From Porphyridium purpureum (lineage: Eukaryota > Rhodophyta > Bangiophyceae > Porphyridiales > Porphyridiaceae), in the NCBI GenBank assembly GCA_008690995.1, contig VRMN01000001.1:3348001-3412000 (forward strand): DNA of 64,000 nucleotides, written 5' to 3'. Shown in pieces: positions 10,603-19,855 of this stretch. The stretch's first letter is position 1. Each line of letters begins with the position of its first letter. The position numbers were made by a program, and so were the translations under genes. The notes beneath the pieces are model-generated. The model was not told the origin of the DNA. It made no database searches and was given only the letters and a program-made list of their open reading frames with translations.

Positions 10603-12288
10603 TCACGGCTGTGGTGCCGAGTGTGCTGAGGGTTGAAGCCAGCTCAACAGGATGTCGGTGAGGATGCGGTCGCCGTTCCGCGTGATCGCGTCTTCCTCCA
10701 GCGAGTGCGACGCAGTGTCCGTGTGAGGATCAGAACTGGCACTGGCGCCCGCGCTCGCGCTGGGAGATGTGCCGCTAATGCTCTGGCCTCGTGCGTCTGC
10801 GCCAGCCACCGTCGGATACATGGCGTAGCACGTCTGCGCGGCGCTGCTGAGTGCGCCCAGCGCGGTGCCAAAGTGTGTCGTACTGTATGCGTCCCCGGCA
10901 AAGTAGATGGCGCCGTGTGCGGGATCGCGCAGATGTGCGAAATCCTCTTCGGTGCAGTCCAGAGCGGGGTACACGTGCGAGCCAAGCGTGTACGGATTGG
11001 CGGCCCAGCGGGAAACCAGCACTTGGCTCGATACCCGCTGAGGAGTCACAAATCGACCGATCATATTCGTCAGACTCTTCAGGACAAGGTCTCGGCATTC
11101 GTCGTCGTCCAGACCTTCCACCATCTTTGACAGCACATCGTTACAGTACGCGACGAAAAGCAATTTCCCGCATCGCAGCGTACGCGCGTGGAAATACAGC
11201 GGATTGTTCTCGAACTCTTCCGATTCGGCCAGTACATTCATGAAAGTTGAGTGCCGCTCATAGTCAAGCGGAGAGTCATCGAGCAAAAACGAAATCTTGT
11301 TCGCACAGCCCATTCGAAAATTTTCCAAGCTTGCTTGCTTTGAGCTAGGAAGTTCCGGTTCGAACGTGATTTGCTTGCTCTTCAGTACGCCGACCGAAAC
11401 CGTGCATAGGCATTTGGACGCGATGTACACTTCACCGGTCTGCGTTTCAATCCGAACCCGTGTGTTCGTATGCGCCTTGGTGCCGGACTCTGGTGTGGCC
11501 GATGTGAGAACGCTGATCTTAGAAACCGCGCAGCTATATTTCACGACGACTTGATTGTCCAAAAACTTTACAAGGCCGTCCAATTCGTACATACTGCGAT
11601 GATAATCAGGCAACGCTGAGCGAAAGAGACTATTTTTGGTAAGAACACGCTTGCTGACTTTGCGCAGGCTTGCACCACAGTACAGTGTCGAGCTGGCCTT
11701 ATACCAATTCACAAGGCTATCCTCCTCCGTCTTGATATATTCCTGCCTCCTGAAATGTTCCAAGATCGCGTATACCGACTTTTTGTTCGCAAGCGTTGCT
11801 CCCGCCGCCGACAATGCGGCTTGTGTTTGGTGATGAACTTCGACAGCCTGTCGCTTGACCGCTCGCTCCGTATGATCTGTGGAATCCTCAGCTTGAACGA
11901 ATTTCCATGCATTCTCCACAGCGTTACGCCACAAGATCAAAGCGCTCACCCCCAATTTTGCGCTTGCTTTCTTTTCGTTCAGGAACATACATGAGCCAGC
12001 GGCCTGGCACCGCTTGTCCTGTCCATTTTGACGCGCTGTGGTCCCTACCCGTTGAAGATCCCTTGCCGTAGACTCAGGGAGCTCATGCAAGCACGCCACG
12101 CCCATGGGCACTTCCACGCTCACGCTTGGGTGAGTGCTAGGAAAGGACGCCGACACGCATCGACCTCCCGACTTTTCCTGCGCCTCCAGCACGACCACGC
12201 GTTTGCCTTGGGATGACAGCCACGCCGCCGCCGCCAGCCCCGCCAGTCCGGCGCCAACAATCACCACGTCGTATGGCTCTGTCTGCAT
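10603..12288 (-). CDS. Flavin-containing amine (polyamine) oxidase family protein
   Basis: FAD-dependent amine oxidase of 562 residues, probably oxidising polyamines or related amines with release of H2O2. The N-terminus has the dinucleotide-binding motif VVIVGAGLAGLAAAAWL followed by VVVLEAQEKSGGRC. The C-terminus carries the second FAD motif, IYFAGDAYSTTHFGTALG, at about residue 461, preceded by the family block ANPYTLGSHVYPALD. The middle substrate domain is divergent, so spermine, spermidine or another substrate cannot be decided. ATG 12288 (MQTEPYDVV) is the only suitable start; codons further upstream in frame are not ATG. It begins only 33 bases after the PRP16 stop on the same strand. 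No clear signal peptide or peroxisomal SKL ending is seen. Confidence 0.85.
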   Translation of the reverse strand: MQTEPYDVVIVGAGLAGLAAAAWLSSQGKRVVVLEAQEKSGGRCVSASFPSTHPSVSVEVPMGVACLHELPESTARDLQRVGTTARQNGQDKRCQAAGSCMFLNEKKASAKLGVSALILWRNAVENAWKFVQAEDSTDHTERAVKRQAVEVHHQTQAALSAAGATLANKKSVYAILEHFRRQEYIKTEEDSLVNWYKASSTLYCGASLRKVSKRVLTKNSLFRSALPDYHRSMYELDGLVKFLDNQVVVKYSCAVSKISVLTSATPESGTKAHTNTRVRIETQTGEVYIASKCLCTVSVGVLKSKQITFEPELPSSKQASLENFRMGCANKISFLLDDSPLDYERHSTFMNVLAESEEFENNPLYFHARTLRCGKLLFVAYCNDVLSKMVEGLDDDECRDLVLKSLTNMIGRFVTPQRVSSQVLVSRWAANPYTLGSHVYPALDCTEEDFAHLRDPAHGAIYFAGDAYSTTHFGTALGALSSAAQTCYAMYPTVAGADARGQSISGTSPSASAGASASSDPHTDTASHSLEEDAITRNGDRILTDILLSWLQPSAHSAPQP

Positions 12289-12321
12289 GGTCGGTCGTGA
12301 AAGCACCAACGCCAGGCTCCT

Positions 12322-15300
12322 TTATTGATTCGCTGAGTAACTGGCCAAGAACGCGTCGAGTTTTGACGAACTGGTGATGTAGCGCGAGGCTTCTGCGCCA
12401 TCCTGTGCTACGAGGTCAACGCCTGATCTTGCGCCTGCATCGCTGGGACGCAGTGAACGTGTAGAGTCTCGAAAGGAGTAAAACCGAGCTCCGTATTCGA
12501 CAAGCCAAGCCGGATCAACTTGCGTGCACACGGACATGTACTCCTTCTGTGTCATGATGAGTTCGTGGTAGACAAGATAATCAGGCAAGTACCCAGAATT
12601 GGCTAGTGCACTCCCCGGATGAACGCAGCATGGAAAGTTGGAGCGAAGCGAAGTGTATTCGACCAGATTTCTGCGCCGCGCCGCCTGCCAAAAGTACGCT
12701 TCGCAGACGCTTCGGCGAACAAGCTCCCAATTTGCGCCGCACGAAGCGCACGCCAAGCCGAGCTGTGCCAAAATATCCTGGAGTTGGCGGCGCACCTCGG
12801 CTGCTCGCTGCATGCTCTTGGCATTGATGAAATGTTGTCGACACCATGCCGCCGAGTCGCAGGTGGACACACCTGCAGCGCTGGTGCGACTCATCGAGCG
12901 CCAGCGCTCGTACACGTGCAGAAAAGTGAGGTGGTCACTTTCAGCCACAAGAAATTTTTCACGAGCAGCGTCGCTCTGCTGCTCGGCACCGCGCGGGCGG
13001 AGAAAAATGGTCGGCACAGACAGCATGGCAACAATAGTCAGCATTTCCGACGCACAGCCTAGCTTCGCACCAGAAAGGAGCATTGCAGATAGGGGCGGAT
13101 CAAGAGGAAAGGCCACCATCATACGCCCTGTGTCCGTGATGCGGCCCTCGTCGTCCAATGCGCTCAGCGTCCACAGGTCCAGCATAGACTTGGCCACATT
13201 CTCCGATGGCGGCGAGTCCATGAAAGAAAAGCTCATCAGGTCCGAAATTCCAAGCGACTTGAGTAGAAGTACGATGTGCGAGAGGCTCGTCCGCTGAATT
13301 TCCGGTACCGACCCAACGTGAAGCTCCTCTGTGTACGCGAGCTCGGTGTACAGCCGATAACACTTACCCGGACCCGTTCTGCCGGCTCGACCAGCGCGTT
13401 GCTGTGCAGACGCTTGCGAAATCGGACACAGAAGCAACATGTCCATGCCTACCTTGGCATTGTACGTCTTCATTTTACAGTAGCCGGAGTCGATCACGTA
13501 CTGGATGCCGTCCACCGTGAGCGAGGTTTCAGCAATATTGGTGGCAACAATCACTTTCCGCGAACCTTCTGGTGGCGGCTCAAAGATTTTAGCTTGCAAG
13601 TCTGCTTGCAACTGCGAATAGATGGGCAAGATCAGCATGGGCGGAGGACTTTCCAAAAGCATCATCCGTTCAGCAAGCGTTCCGCATACTGCCTCTATGT
13701 CTTCTTGGCCAGTCATGAAGACCAAAATATCGCCTGGAACGGGAGCTTGTACATGAATCTGCATTACCTGTCTGACGGCTGCCTCGGCATAATCGTGCGG
13801 CAAAGTCCGTGAAAAGAAAGTGTCCACTGGGTGCGTGCGTCCTGGAATGTGGAAAATCGGACACATCCCGAAAAACGCGCTGAACTTGTGCGCGTCCAGT
13901 GTAGCTGAAGTGACTACTACACGAAGGTCCATGCGGCGCTTCACAATATCTCTCAACACCCCAAACAGAATGTCCGTGTTCAAGCTGCGTTCATGTGCTT
14001 CGTCCATGATTACATATGAATACTTGTCCAGCTCCGGGTCTGTCAGCGTTTCTCGGAGCAAAATCCCATCGGTCATGAATTTGATCCGCGTTTCGGCGGA
14101 TGTTTCGTCCTCAAACCGAATCGTGTACCCAACATTTCTGCCGAGTTTCACGCACATCTCATCGGCCACACGCTGTGCGACAGACACAGCGGCAACTCGG
14201 CGCGGTTGTGTACAACCAATCATACCTCTGGGCGAACCACGAGTCTCTTCGTAAATGTACTGCGCCAGCTGCGTGGTTTTCCCGCTGCCCGTTTCGCCGA
14301 CAATCACGACAACTGCGTTTTCACGGATCAAACGCATCAGATTATCCCGCACCGAAAAAATGGGCAGCTGCCTCCTCTTCTCTTGGATCTCGCCCAACGC
14401 GCTTGCTCGGTTGGAATTTTCATTATTCCGCAAATGCGCTGAAAAAGTTGCTGCTTTAAATGCATCCGTATCTGCGAGCAAGGTGTGTCTCTCGTGCGCC
14501 TCGCGCCTCGAAGTGCGCTCATGGTCTTCCTTTTCTTTTGCGCCAACCTGTGCACCTTCCAGCTTCCAGTATTTGACCTTTGCTGACCCTTGTGCACGCT
14601 CGCGCTTCTCTCGAAACGCTGCAATCAACTCACTACCTTTTCGCGCCAGTACAGCCATGTCGCTTGTTGGGTCTTTGATTGGACTTACGGCGCTCAATTG
14701 CGTCGTGTGATGAACGCGCCCGTTCAAGAATGGCGGCACGTTCTCTCTGACTATGATTCTTCTCTGCACATCCAGCGTATCATCAAGCTGCTCGCCCTCG
14801 CGGAATGAGCTCAAGGACACTGAAGCATCTATTCCGGAAATGCGCTGCATCTGCTGCTCTTCCCATCTGCAAGCATCATCCTGCGCCGCAGCCGCACGGG
14901 CACTGATTCTTACTCCTGAATCGCGCCTCAATGTGTGCTCACGCTGGTTAACCCCAGCAACGCTGCTCTTCCTCTCAAACGTGAGCAGCGCCGACGGCTC
15001 TCCGTCCTCGTGCGTGTACCAAGCACGGTCCGCGTCGACGTCATCTCGCGCATTTTCGTCCTCCGCTTCCGAAAGCGGTGCAAATCGCGATTGCTTTGTC
15101 CGTCTCTTTCTGTCAGTACCGCTGACGCCGCCGTCTACCTGTGTCATGCTACCAGTTGAGGCGCCAGCCGCAGGCGGATGTCTCAATACCGCCTGTTCAT
15201 GAATTTGCACGTCCGCCTCGGCATCATCCTGCTCGTCATCATGCAGTCCCAGCAACGACGAGGATGGCGTCCGCGCCTTGTGCGACGCACCCAGCCTGCG

Positions 15301-15330
15301 CTTGCGCTTTGCAAAGCCGTGCGTGTCCAT
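12322..15330 (-). CDS. PRP16: Pre-mRNA splicing DEAH-box helicase PRP16/DHX38
   Basis: ATP-dependent RNA helicase that remodels the spliceosome after the first catalytic step. The protein has 1002 residues. The N-terminal part carries the Prp16-specific segment (VPPFLNGRV, then VSPIKDPTSDMAVLARKGS, about 205-235). Helicase motifs: I GETGSGKTT (about 345), Ia TQPRRVAA, II DEAH (about 440), III SATLD, IV LVFMTGQEDIEAVC, V NIAETSLTVDG, VI QRAGRAGRTGPG. HA2 and OB-fold regions follow, closing with the family block YLPDYLVYHELIMTQKEYM. The similarity favours Prp16 over Prp2 or Prp22. It shows that an intron-poor genome keeps a full splicing helicase. The upstream neighbour (methyltransferase) ends 82 bases before the ATG; the amine oxidase starts 33 bases after the stop. 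Confidence 0.93.
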   Translation of the reverse strand: MDTHGFAKRKRRLGASHKARTPSSSLLGLHDDEQDDAEADVQIHEQAVLRHPPAAGASTGSMTQVDGGVSGTDRKRRTKQSRFAPLSEAEDENARDDVDADRAWYTHEDGEPSALLTFERKSSVAGVNQREHTLRRDSGVRISARAAAAQDDACRWEEQQMQRISGIDASVSLSSFREGEQLDDTLDVQRRIIVRENVPPFLNGRVHHTTQLSAVSPIKDPTSDMAVLARKGSELIAAFREKRERAQGSAKVKYWKLEGAQVGAKEKEDHERTSRREAHERHTLLADTDAFKAATFSAHLRNNENSNRASALGEIQEKRRQLPIFSVRDNLMRLIRENAVVVIVGETGSGKTTQLAQYIYEETRGSPRGMIGCTQPRRVAAVSVAQRVADEMCVKLGRNVGYTIRFEDETSAETRIKFMTDGILLRETLTDPELDKYSYVIMDEAHERSLNTDILFGVLRDIVKRRMDLRVVVTSATLDAHKFSAFFGMCPIFHIPGRTHPVDTFFSRTLPHDYAEAAVRQVMQIHVQAPVPGDILVFMTGQEDIEAVCGTLAERMMLLESPPPMLILPIYSQLQADLQAKIFEPPPEGSRKVIVATNIAETSLTVDGIQYVIDSGYCKMKTYNAKVGMDMLLLCPISQASAQQRAGRAGRTGPGKCYRLYTELAYTEELHVGSVPEIQRTSLSHIVLLLKSLGISDLMSFSFMDSPPSENVAKSMLDLWTLSALDDEGRITDTGRMMVAFPLDPPLSAMLLSGAKLGCASEMLTIVAMLSVPTIFLRPRGAEQQSDAAREKFLVAESDHLTFLHVYERWRSMSRTSAAGVSTCDSAAWCRQHFINAKSMQRAAEVRRQLQDILAQLGLACASCGANWELVRRSVCEAYFWQAARRRNLVEYTSLRSNFPCCVHPGSALANSGYLPDYLVYHELIMTQKEYMSVCTQVDPAWLVEYGARFYSFRDSTRSLRPSDAGARSGVDLVAQDGAEASRYITSSSKLDAFLASYSANQ

Positions 15331-15412
15331 TCATCCGCTCACCTCGACATTCTTGTACTCCCGTCACGTGTCGAAGCCAAACTTTTTATTTCTGCGCGCG
15401 CTCGAGAGCGCG

Positions 15413-16576
15413 TTATTTGTTCCGCATGGGGACGTCCACGGTACCAAAGACATCAACGTTGTGAGCGAGGTAGCTGAGTTCGGCAGCATCGACATGAGCG
15501 CGTCGCCGCTGAATGTAGCGCATGACAGTATCCTGGTCAATTTTGCTCGAACACATCTCGGAACCGCTGAGTGTGTCTTCAATAAAGGACAAAATACAGT
15601 GCAAGAAGTACGCCTCGTTCTCCTCGTAACGCGGACCCGCGGTCTGAAAACCCGTGCTTGGCATCACCACCCATGCTGAACTGCCTGCGCAAAGAATGTT
15701 GCCGCCGGCGCGCGGGATATATTCGAGCAGTTTGCGTCCTGCCCGGCTTTGTGAAACGGTAGCCCCAGATTCGTTCACCATGTCCATGTGCGCATGGAAT
15801 TCCTGCTCGATCTCCTCGTCTTCATGCAAGCTCGGACTGAAATGTGTCGTCCCATCAAAGTTGATGGGAAAGTAGAACATTCCTCTCGCTTTCAAGCATG
15901 AGAATAGGATCGGCAGGGATGCACGGATATCCACAAGGTCGAGAAACGCCGCCGCGATCAGCAGATCGAAAGGCGCATTTTCTTGCTCCTCATGTTCACT
16001 TGACTTGCTCCTCGTGCAATACTGCAAAGCGTCAGCGCACACAAACTCAATGCAAGCGGGTCCTATGGTGCTGGACTCTCCGACGCAAATCTGCATGTCC
16101 ATTGCCGCGTTGCGTTTCTCGAACGATGCTTTCGCATGCACCGAATGATCGCCGGCCACGGAGACTGACACTGATTCACGATCTTGAGAATCCGCGCGAC
16201 GTGATACGTGCGTTTTGCCCGGCGATCGAGCCAGCGCCTTGTCTCCTAGAAGTCTGAGCAGCCCTCGTCGCGCAGCTTCCAGGTTTTCCAGTTTGTTGTC
16301 GACCAGCACGTAGCGCAGCTTGCGCCTGCCGCGCCTCGCGCAGGTGAGGAACCTCACGCACATATCGCCGACGCCACATCCGACCTCGAGGACCCGGAAT
16401 TCATCATCACGCCCGGCGGGCGGCGTTACAGCAACCTTGTCGAGGAGCGCATCCCACACGCGCGCATTCAGCGCGCGCGCGTCCACGCTCCGTTTCGAGT
16501 GAAGGTATGCGACATAGTTGAACCCAACCTGTGCAAACGAAAAGTGCTGCGAAGGATCACACGCTGCAGACTCCAT
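15413..16576 (-). CDS. SAM-dependent methyltransferase, class I
   Basis: Putative methyltransferase of 387 residues with unknown substrate. Motif I is VLEVGCGVGDMCVRFL (about residues 62-77), followed by the acidic motif-II strand YVLVDNKLENLEAARRG. The post-fold region LLIAAAFLDLVD, a strand block MFYFPINFDGTTHFSP, and a C-terminal tail with GELSYLAHNxDxFG-like sequence (AELSYLAHNVDVFG) recall a class of methyltransferases mainly annotated from bacteria and cyanobacteria; that resemblance is from memory, not a search. The ATG at 16576 (MESAACDPSQHFSF) was chosen because the upstream open frame has no family-like sequence and overlaps the neighbouring gene. No targeting signal is visible. Confidence 0.75.
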   Translation of the reverse strand: MESAACDPSQHFSFAQVGFNYVAYLHSKRSVDARALNARVWDALLDKVAVTPPAGRDDEFRVLEVGCGVGDMCVRFLTCARRGRRKLRYVLVDNKLENLEAARRGLLRLLGDKALARSPGKTHVSRRADSQDRESVSVSVAGDHSVHAKASFEKRNAAMDMQICVGESSTIGPACIEFVCADALQYCTRSKSSEHEEQENAPFDLLIAAAFLDLVDIRASLPILFSCLKARGMFYFPINFDGTTHFSPSLHEDEEIEQEFHAHMDMVNESGATVSQSRAGRKLLEYIPRAGGNILCAGSSAWVVMPSTGFQTAGPRYEENEAYFLHCILSFIEDTLSGSEMCSSKIDQDTVMRYIQRRRAHVDAAELSYLAHNVDVFGTVDVPMRNK

Positions 16577-16724
16577 GAGTAAAACTTTGTTTATATGTTG
16601 AAGGCAACCCGCTTGAAAAGTCGCGTGGTGTAGTTCAAGGTAAGATGAGGTGTCCTCTTTCCGCCTGTGTCCGAGACCTGCGACTTGAAAAATGCAGCTC
16701 ACAGTAGGACAAAGTGCAGTTCGC

Positions 16725-17555
16725 TCACCTACTCTGGGTAGAGAACCACCAGTCCATGAGTACTGCTCGGCACTGCAGGCACTCGAGCTCTGATTGTAGC
16801 AGAGTTCGGATATCATTACCATCGTCATCCACACGGTAAGCCCGGTCATGCAGATATTCGGGTTTCAGCATGACAGAGTTTTTGATCACCGCGACACCGC
16901 CGATGAGTCTCTGGTTCGAAAGCGAGCTGTTGATGAGCCACCCAGAACCATGTCCTCGGTCATCACAATCGTTGTCGTCGTTCAGAAATTGCAGGCTGTC
17001 GACATCGCTCCTCGCAATACCAAGCTCACGCAAAAGCACGTCGTACGCTGTGTCGATCAGGCTTCGTTGGTCCACACGCCCGCCCGGGAAATCGAGCGTG
17101 GCTCGACCAATGCCCGGCCGGAACTGCATCTTCGGAAACACGAGGCGGTTGCGGTGAACCGTCAGTATCACAAGAGAGTCTGCGCGCTCGATGCGCCAGT
17201 AGTCCAACAAGGCGCTTTCGTGATTGCGCAGTCTCTCAAGGATGATCGTCATCCACGGCGATTGGATCGTGGCGAGCGTCGCGACCAGTTCCCAAGGAGA
17301 CACCTTGGTTTCCTCCCTCTGTCGCGAGTCCGCCCTCGAGACGTTGGATGGGTCCACAGTGAGTACACATCGCTGCCTTCCTCTCGCGTATCGAGTCTGC
17401 GGGTGTCTCAAACTCACGCGCTTCTCGCTTCTTAAACCATCCTCACCCCAGCCACCCCGCGCTCGTGACGTGGCCGCTCTTGCCAGGCAAGAATGGCCCA
17501 CGGCAAACGCTGCGCGGCGGACTTCTAGGCCCCGATCGTGCCGCTCTCTCTTCAT
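16725..17555 (-). CDS. Nudix-like protein with a degenerate Nudix box
   Basis: Protein of 276 residues. The segment from about 105 to 230 has the look of an ADP-ribose pyrophosphatase-like Nudix fold: VILTVHRNRLVFPKMQFRPGIG, then TLDFPGGRVDQ, then an amphipathic helix ending RELGI. The canonical box GX5EX7REUXEEXGU is not met: the first Glu is Ser (RVDQRS) and the REUxEE glutamates are reduced to RELG. It may be catalytically altered, a binding protein, or act on a substrate through other ligands. The first about 80 residues are Arg-rich and unconvincing, so the true start may be further in (ATG at MTIILERL) or an intron may be present near 17380. It diverges from the DUF2009 gene with 117 bases between starts. 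Confidence 0.6.
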   Translation of the reverse strand: MKRERHDRGLEVRRAAFAVGHSCLARAATSRARGGWGEDGLRSEKRVSLRHPQTRYARGRQRCVLTVDPSNVSRADSRQREETKVSPWELVATLATIQSPWMTIILERLRNHESALLDYWRIERADSLVILTVHRNRLVFPKMQFRPGIGRATLDFPGGRVDQRSLIDTAYDVLLRELGIARSDVDSLQFLNDDNDCDDRGHGSGWLINSSLSNQRLIGGVAVIKNSVMLKPEYLHDRAYRVDDDGNDIRTLLQSELECLQCRAVLMDWWFSTQSR

Positions 17556-17672
17556 TCATCTGCTGTTTCCATGGGACGGAACTGTCTCGGACACCCACAT
17601 TGACGAGCGCCTTGTGTGCACTGCGAGACACGGAAGGTTGAAGCGAGCCGGCGTCCGGGCAAGAGCGCAAAC

Positions 17673-19532
17673 ATGTCGAAACTTGCGCAGGCACTTGAGG
17701 AAGGCCAAGAGGATGTGGGCCGAGAAGGGATGTCCGAGAGCGGCCACGCGGGCATGGAAACGTGGGACGACGCGGCAATCCAGAAGCAGGCTCGCGAGGA
17801 GGAGGAGAAGCGTGCGTATCTCGATCAGGTGATTCAGCGCCCTGATTGGGATTCCGAGCAAGATGTAGCAAAGGTCAGGGGCGCGCTCGTGGCACTGCTC
17901 GATGAGCTGCGTGAATCCAACTCGTTCAGGCAGCAGGCTACGCAAGGCGAAGCCGCACGCCTGGGACAGGAAGACGCGGCAAGCAAAAATGGCGCGGTAC
18001 ACGCGCACGAGGTGACTGGAGCAGGAATCACAGAATCCCATGACGATGGGTCGAATAAGGCGGACGATTCTGACGATGAAGATGATGACAGCGATGATGA
18101 CATGGACGATGAGGATGCAGATATTGAGGAGCGGGCCAGGTACATTCCTTTGCGGCTCACCCATTCCGAGCGAAAGCTTTTGAGACTGGTCTCAGCGGCG
18201 CTGAACGTGTGCGAATACACGGACAATGTGGATGTGCTGATAACCAAGACTCAGCGTCGGCATCGAATGCACGCGCAGTTGCGTGAGATCTGCGCTGTTT
18301 TGAGTGGGCTACTTGTGGCGAGCGATTTTGAGGCCGGACAGAAAGTTGTCGAAGCACGCGAGTTTTCAGATATGCAAGATTTCTATCAGAATGCGTTCGA
18401 GGTGGCACGCCGCCATAAGGTGTCCAACCCGGAGCGTTTGCGCTCGGATTACGGGAAACTGATGTATCTACTACAGGACGCAGTAAGTGCAGAGGTAAAC
18501 GCGATGCTCGAGTTCAACCCTGTCACCCCATTGCGCACAGTTTATTCCGTGCTCCATGAAGCTGGCCTCGGGCAGATGCTCCGAGATCCGCGGATGCGTG
18601 TCGCGACGATGGAAATTTCGCCCATGGGCAAGACGCGTCCGCAAATCCAGGCTGAAATTAGGAACAAGGAGCGTGCCATCAAGTCCCTCGTTCGGTCGTT
18701 TGCCAGCTCAGCGACCGAGTCTGTGGCCAGCACAGTGGAGCAGTGTATTTACTCCATTGGGGACAACAGTTCGTTTCTGCTCGCGTCGCGACAACCTTGC
18801 GACGAGATGATTCATCTTCTCGAGCACTTGTTTCATCCAGAAAAAATGGCGTCCGCAGATCCTGCCATGATGCTTAGTATTGTACGCGGACGCGACGGCG
18901 CACGCCTGACGCATGACCACCGGCGACAGTACAATTATGTGCTGCAGTCATTGCGGTTGTGGCGAGAGATTTCACACCGCATGTTCAAATTGTGGTACCT
19001 TGCTGAGCAGGACTTGCTTGATCCCGATGTTCCTTATAGCTTGCGCAACACGGGGCAGGGCTTGCACAGGGTGCAAGGTGCGCATCGCGTGTACAGAGAA
19101 ATGAACTCAATCGTCACCAAAGTGCAGCGCGCCATGGGGGATGCATGGGTGGGCAGCAGTGTGATTCACCTGGGTGACCATAATGTGCCGAATGCGCTTA
19201 CCTTCATCGATAAGTACGCCCAGGTCCCGCGCATTTTGAACCCGGTCTTGAATGTGATCCGAACTCTGCCAGAGTTGTGCAAGCGTGACCACCAGGTCAA
19301 AGAGTACATCGAACGTTCGTTTTCTGGTGTCAGGCAGGTTCAGACCGCAATTCTGCGAGATTTTTTCCGCCACGCGTTTGACGGCTCTGGCGCCGATAAT
19401 TTTATGGACGCTGGAAGCTGCATAGATGGCCGGCTCACGAGTGCCTGGAATTGGTGCAGCAGCATCGAGAAGAAGTCGTATTTTCCGGTCTTTTTATTGA
19501 CGGGCTTCTCCGGTTTTGATGGACAGTTTTAG
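17673..19532 (+). CDS. DUF2009/UPF0652 family protein
   Basis: Eukaryotic protein of 619 residues from a widely conserved family of unknown function. An acidic N-terminal region ending in a long Asp/Glu run (about residues 125-155) precedes the conserved block: AREFSDMQDFYQNAFEVARR, YGKLMYLLQD, CIYSIGDNSSFLLASRQP, ARLTHDHRRQYNYVLQSL, TGQGLHRVQ, VGSSVIHLGDHNVPNALTF and the closing DGSGADNFMDAGSCIDGRLTSAWNW. The protein ends with LLTGFSGFDGQF, the typical end of the family, so it is complete. The ATG at 17673 is the first in frame. Its 3' end faces GET3 across a 323-base convergent gap in which nothing else is seen. Confidence 0.88.
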   Translation: MSKLAQALEEGQEDVGREGMSESGHAGMETWDDAAIQKQAREEEEKRAYLDQVIQRPDWDSEQDVAKVRGALVALLDELRESNSFRQQATQGEAARLGQEDAASKNGAVHAHEVTGAGITESHDDGSNKADDSDDEDDDSDDDMDDEDADIEERARYIPLRLTHSERKLLRLVSAALNVCEYTDNVDVLITKTQRRHRMHAQLREICAVLSGLLVASDFEAGQKVVEAREFSDMQDFYQNAFEVARRHKVSNPERLRSDYGKLMYLLQDAVSAEVNAMLEFNPVTPLRTVYSVLHEAGLGQMLRDPRMRVATMEISPMGKTRPQIQAEIRNKERAIKSLVRSFASSATESVASTVEQCIYSIGDNSSFLLASRQPCDEMIHLLEHLFHPEKMASADPAMMLSIVRGRDGARLTHDHRRQYNYVLQSLRLWREISHRMFKLWYLAEQDLLDPDVPYSLRNTGQGLHRVQGAHRVYREMNSIVTKVQRAMGDAWVGSSVIHLGDHNVPNALTFIDKYAQVPRILNPVLNVIRTLPELCKRDHQVKEYIERSFSGVRQVQTAILRDFFRHAFDGSGADNFMDAGSCIDGRLTSAWNWCSSIEKKSYFPVFLLTGFSGFDGQF

Positions 19533-19855
19533 GATACGCGTGGCTCGGGTCTGGAGGAGTAACCTGATTTTATATGCTCCTGAGGGGCAAACCGGTGTGA
19601 TTTCCTTCCAAACTGTGTCAGCGAGTGCCTGCAATGTCTTCAGAATCCCTGATTCGCGCACAACCAAAGACAGCAAATCATCGAGAACAATGGTCAGCCG
19701 CGCCAAAAGTAAAAGAGAAAACATTTTTGAGGATCACGCCGAGGAAAGTTGCGTGCTGGACTTTGAAGTGCCGGGCTTCTCCCTACTGGCTCGCCAATCA
19801 CTTGACTTATCGTCACGACAGATTATGCCTTATGCGAAAGAGTCAACTGTCCCAT

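Noticed and set aside
15413-16849. Longer methyltransferase starting at 16849
   Set aside because: The extra 91 residues overlap the 3' end of the Nudix-like gene and lack family-like sequence; ATG 16576 gives a natural start.
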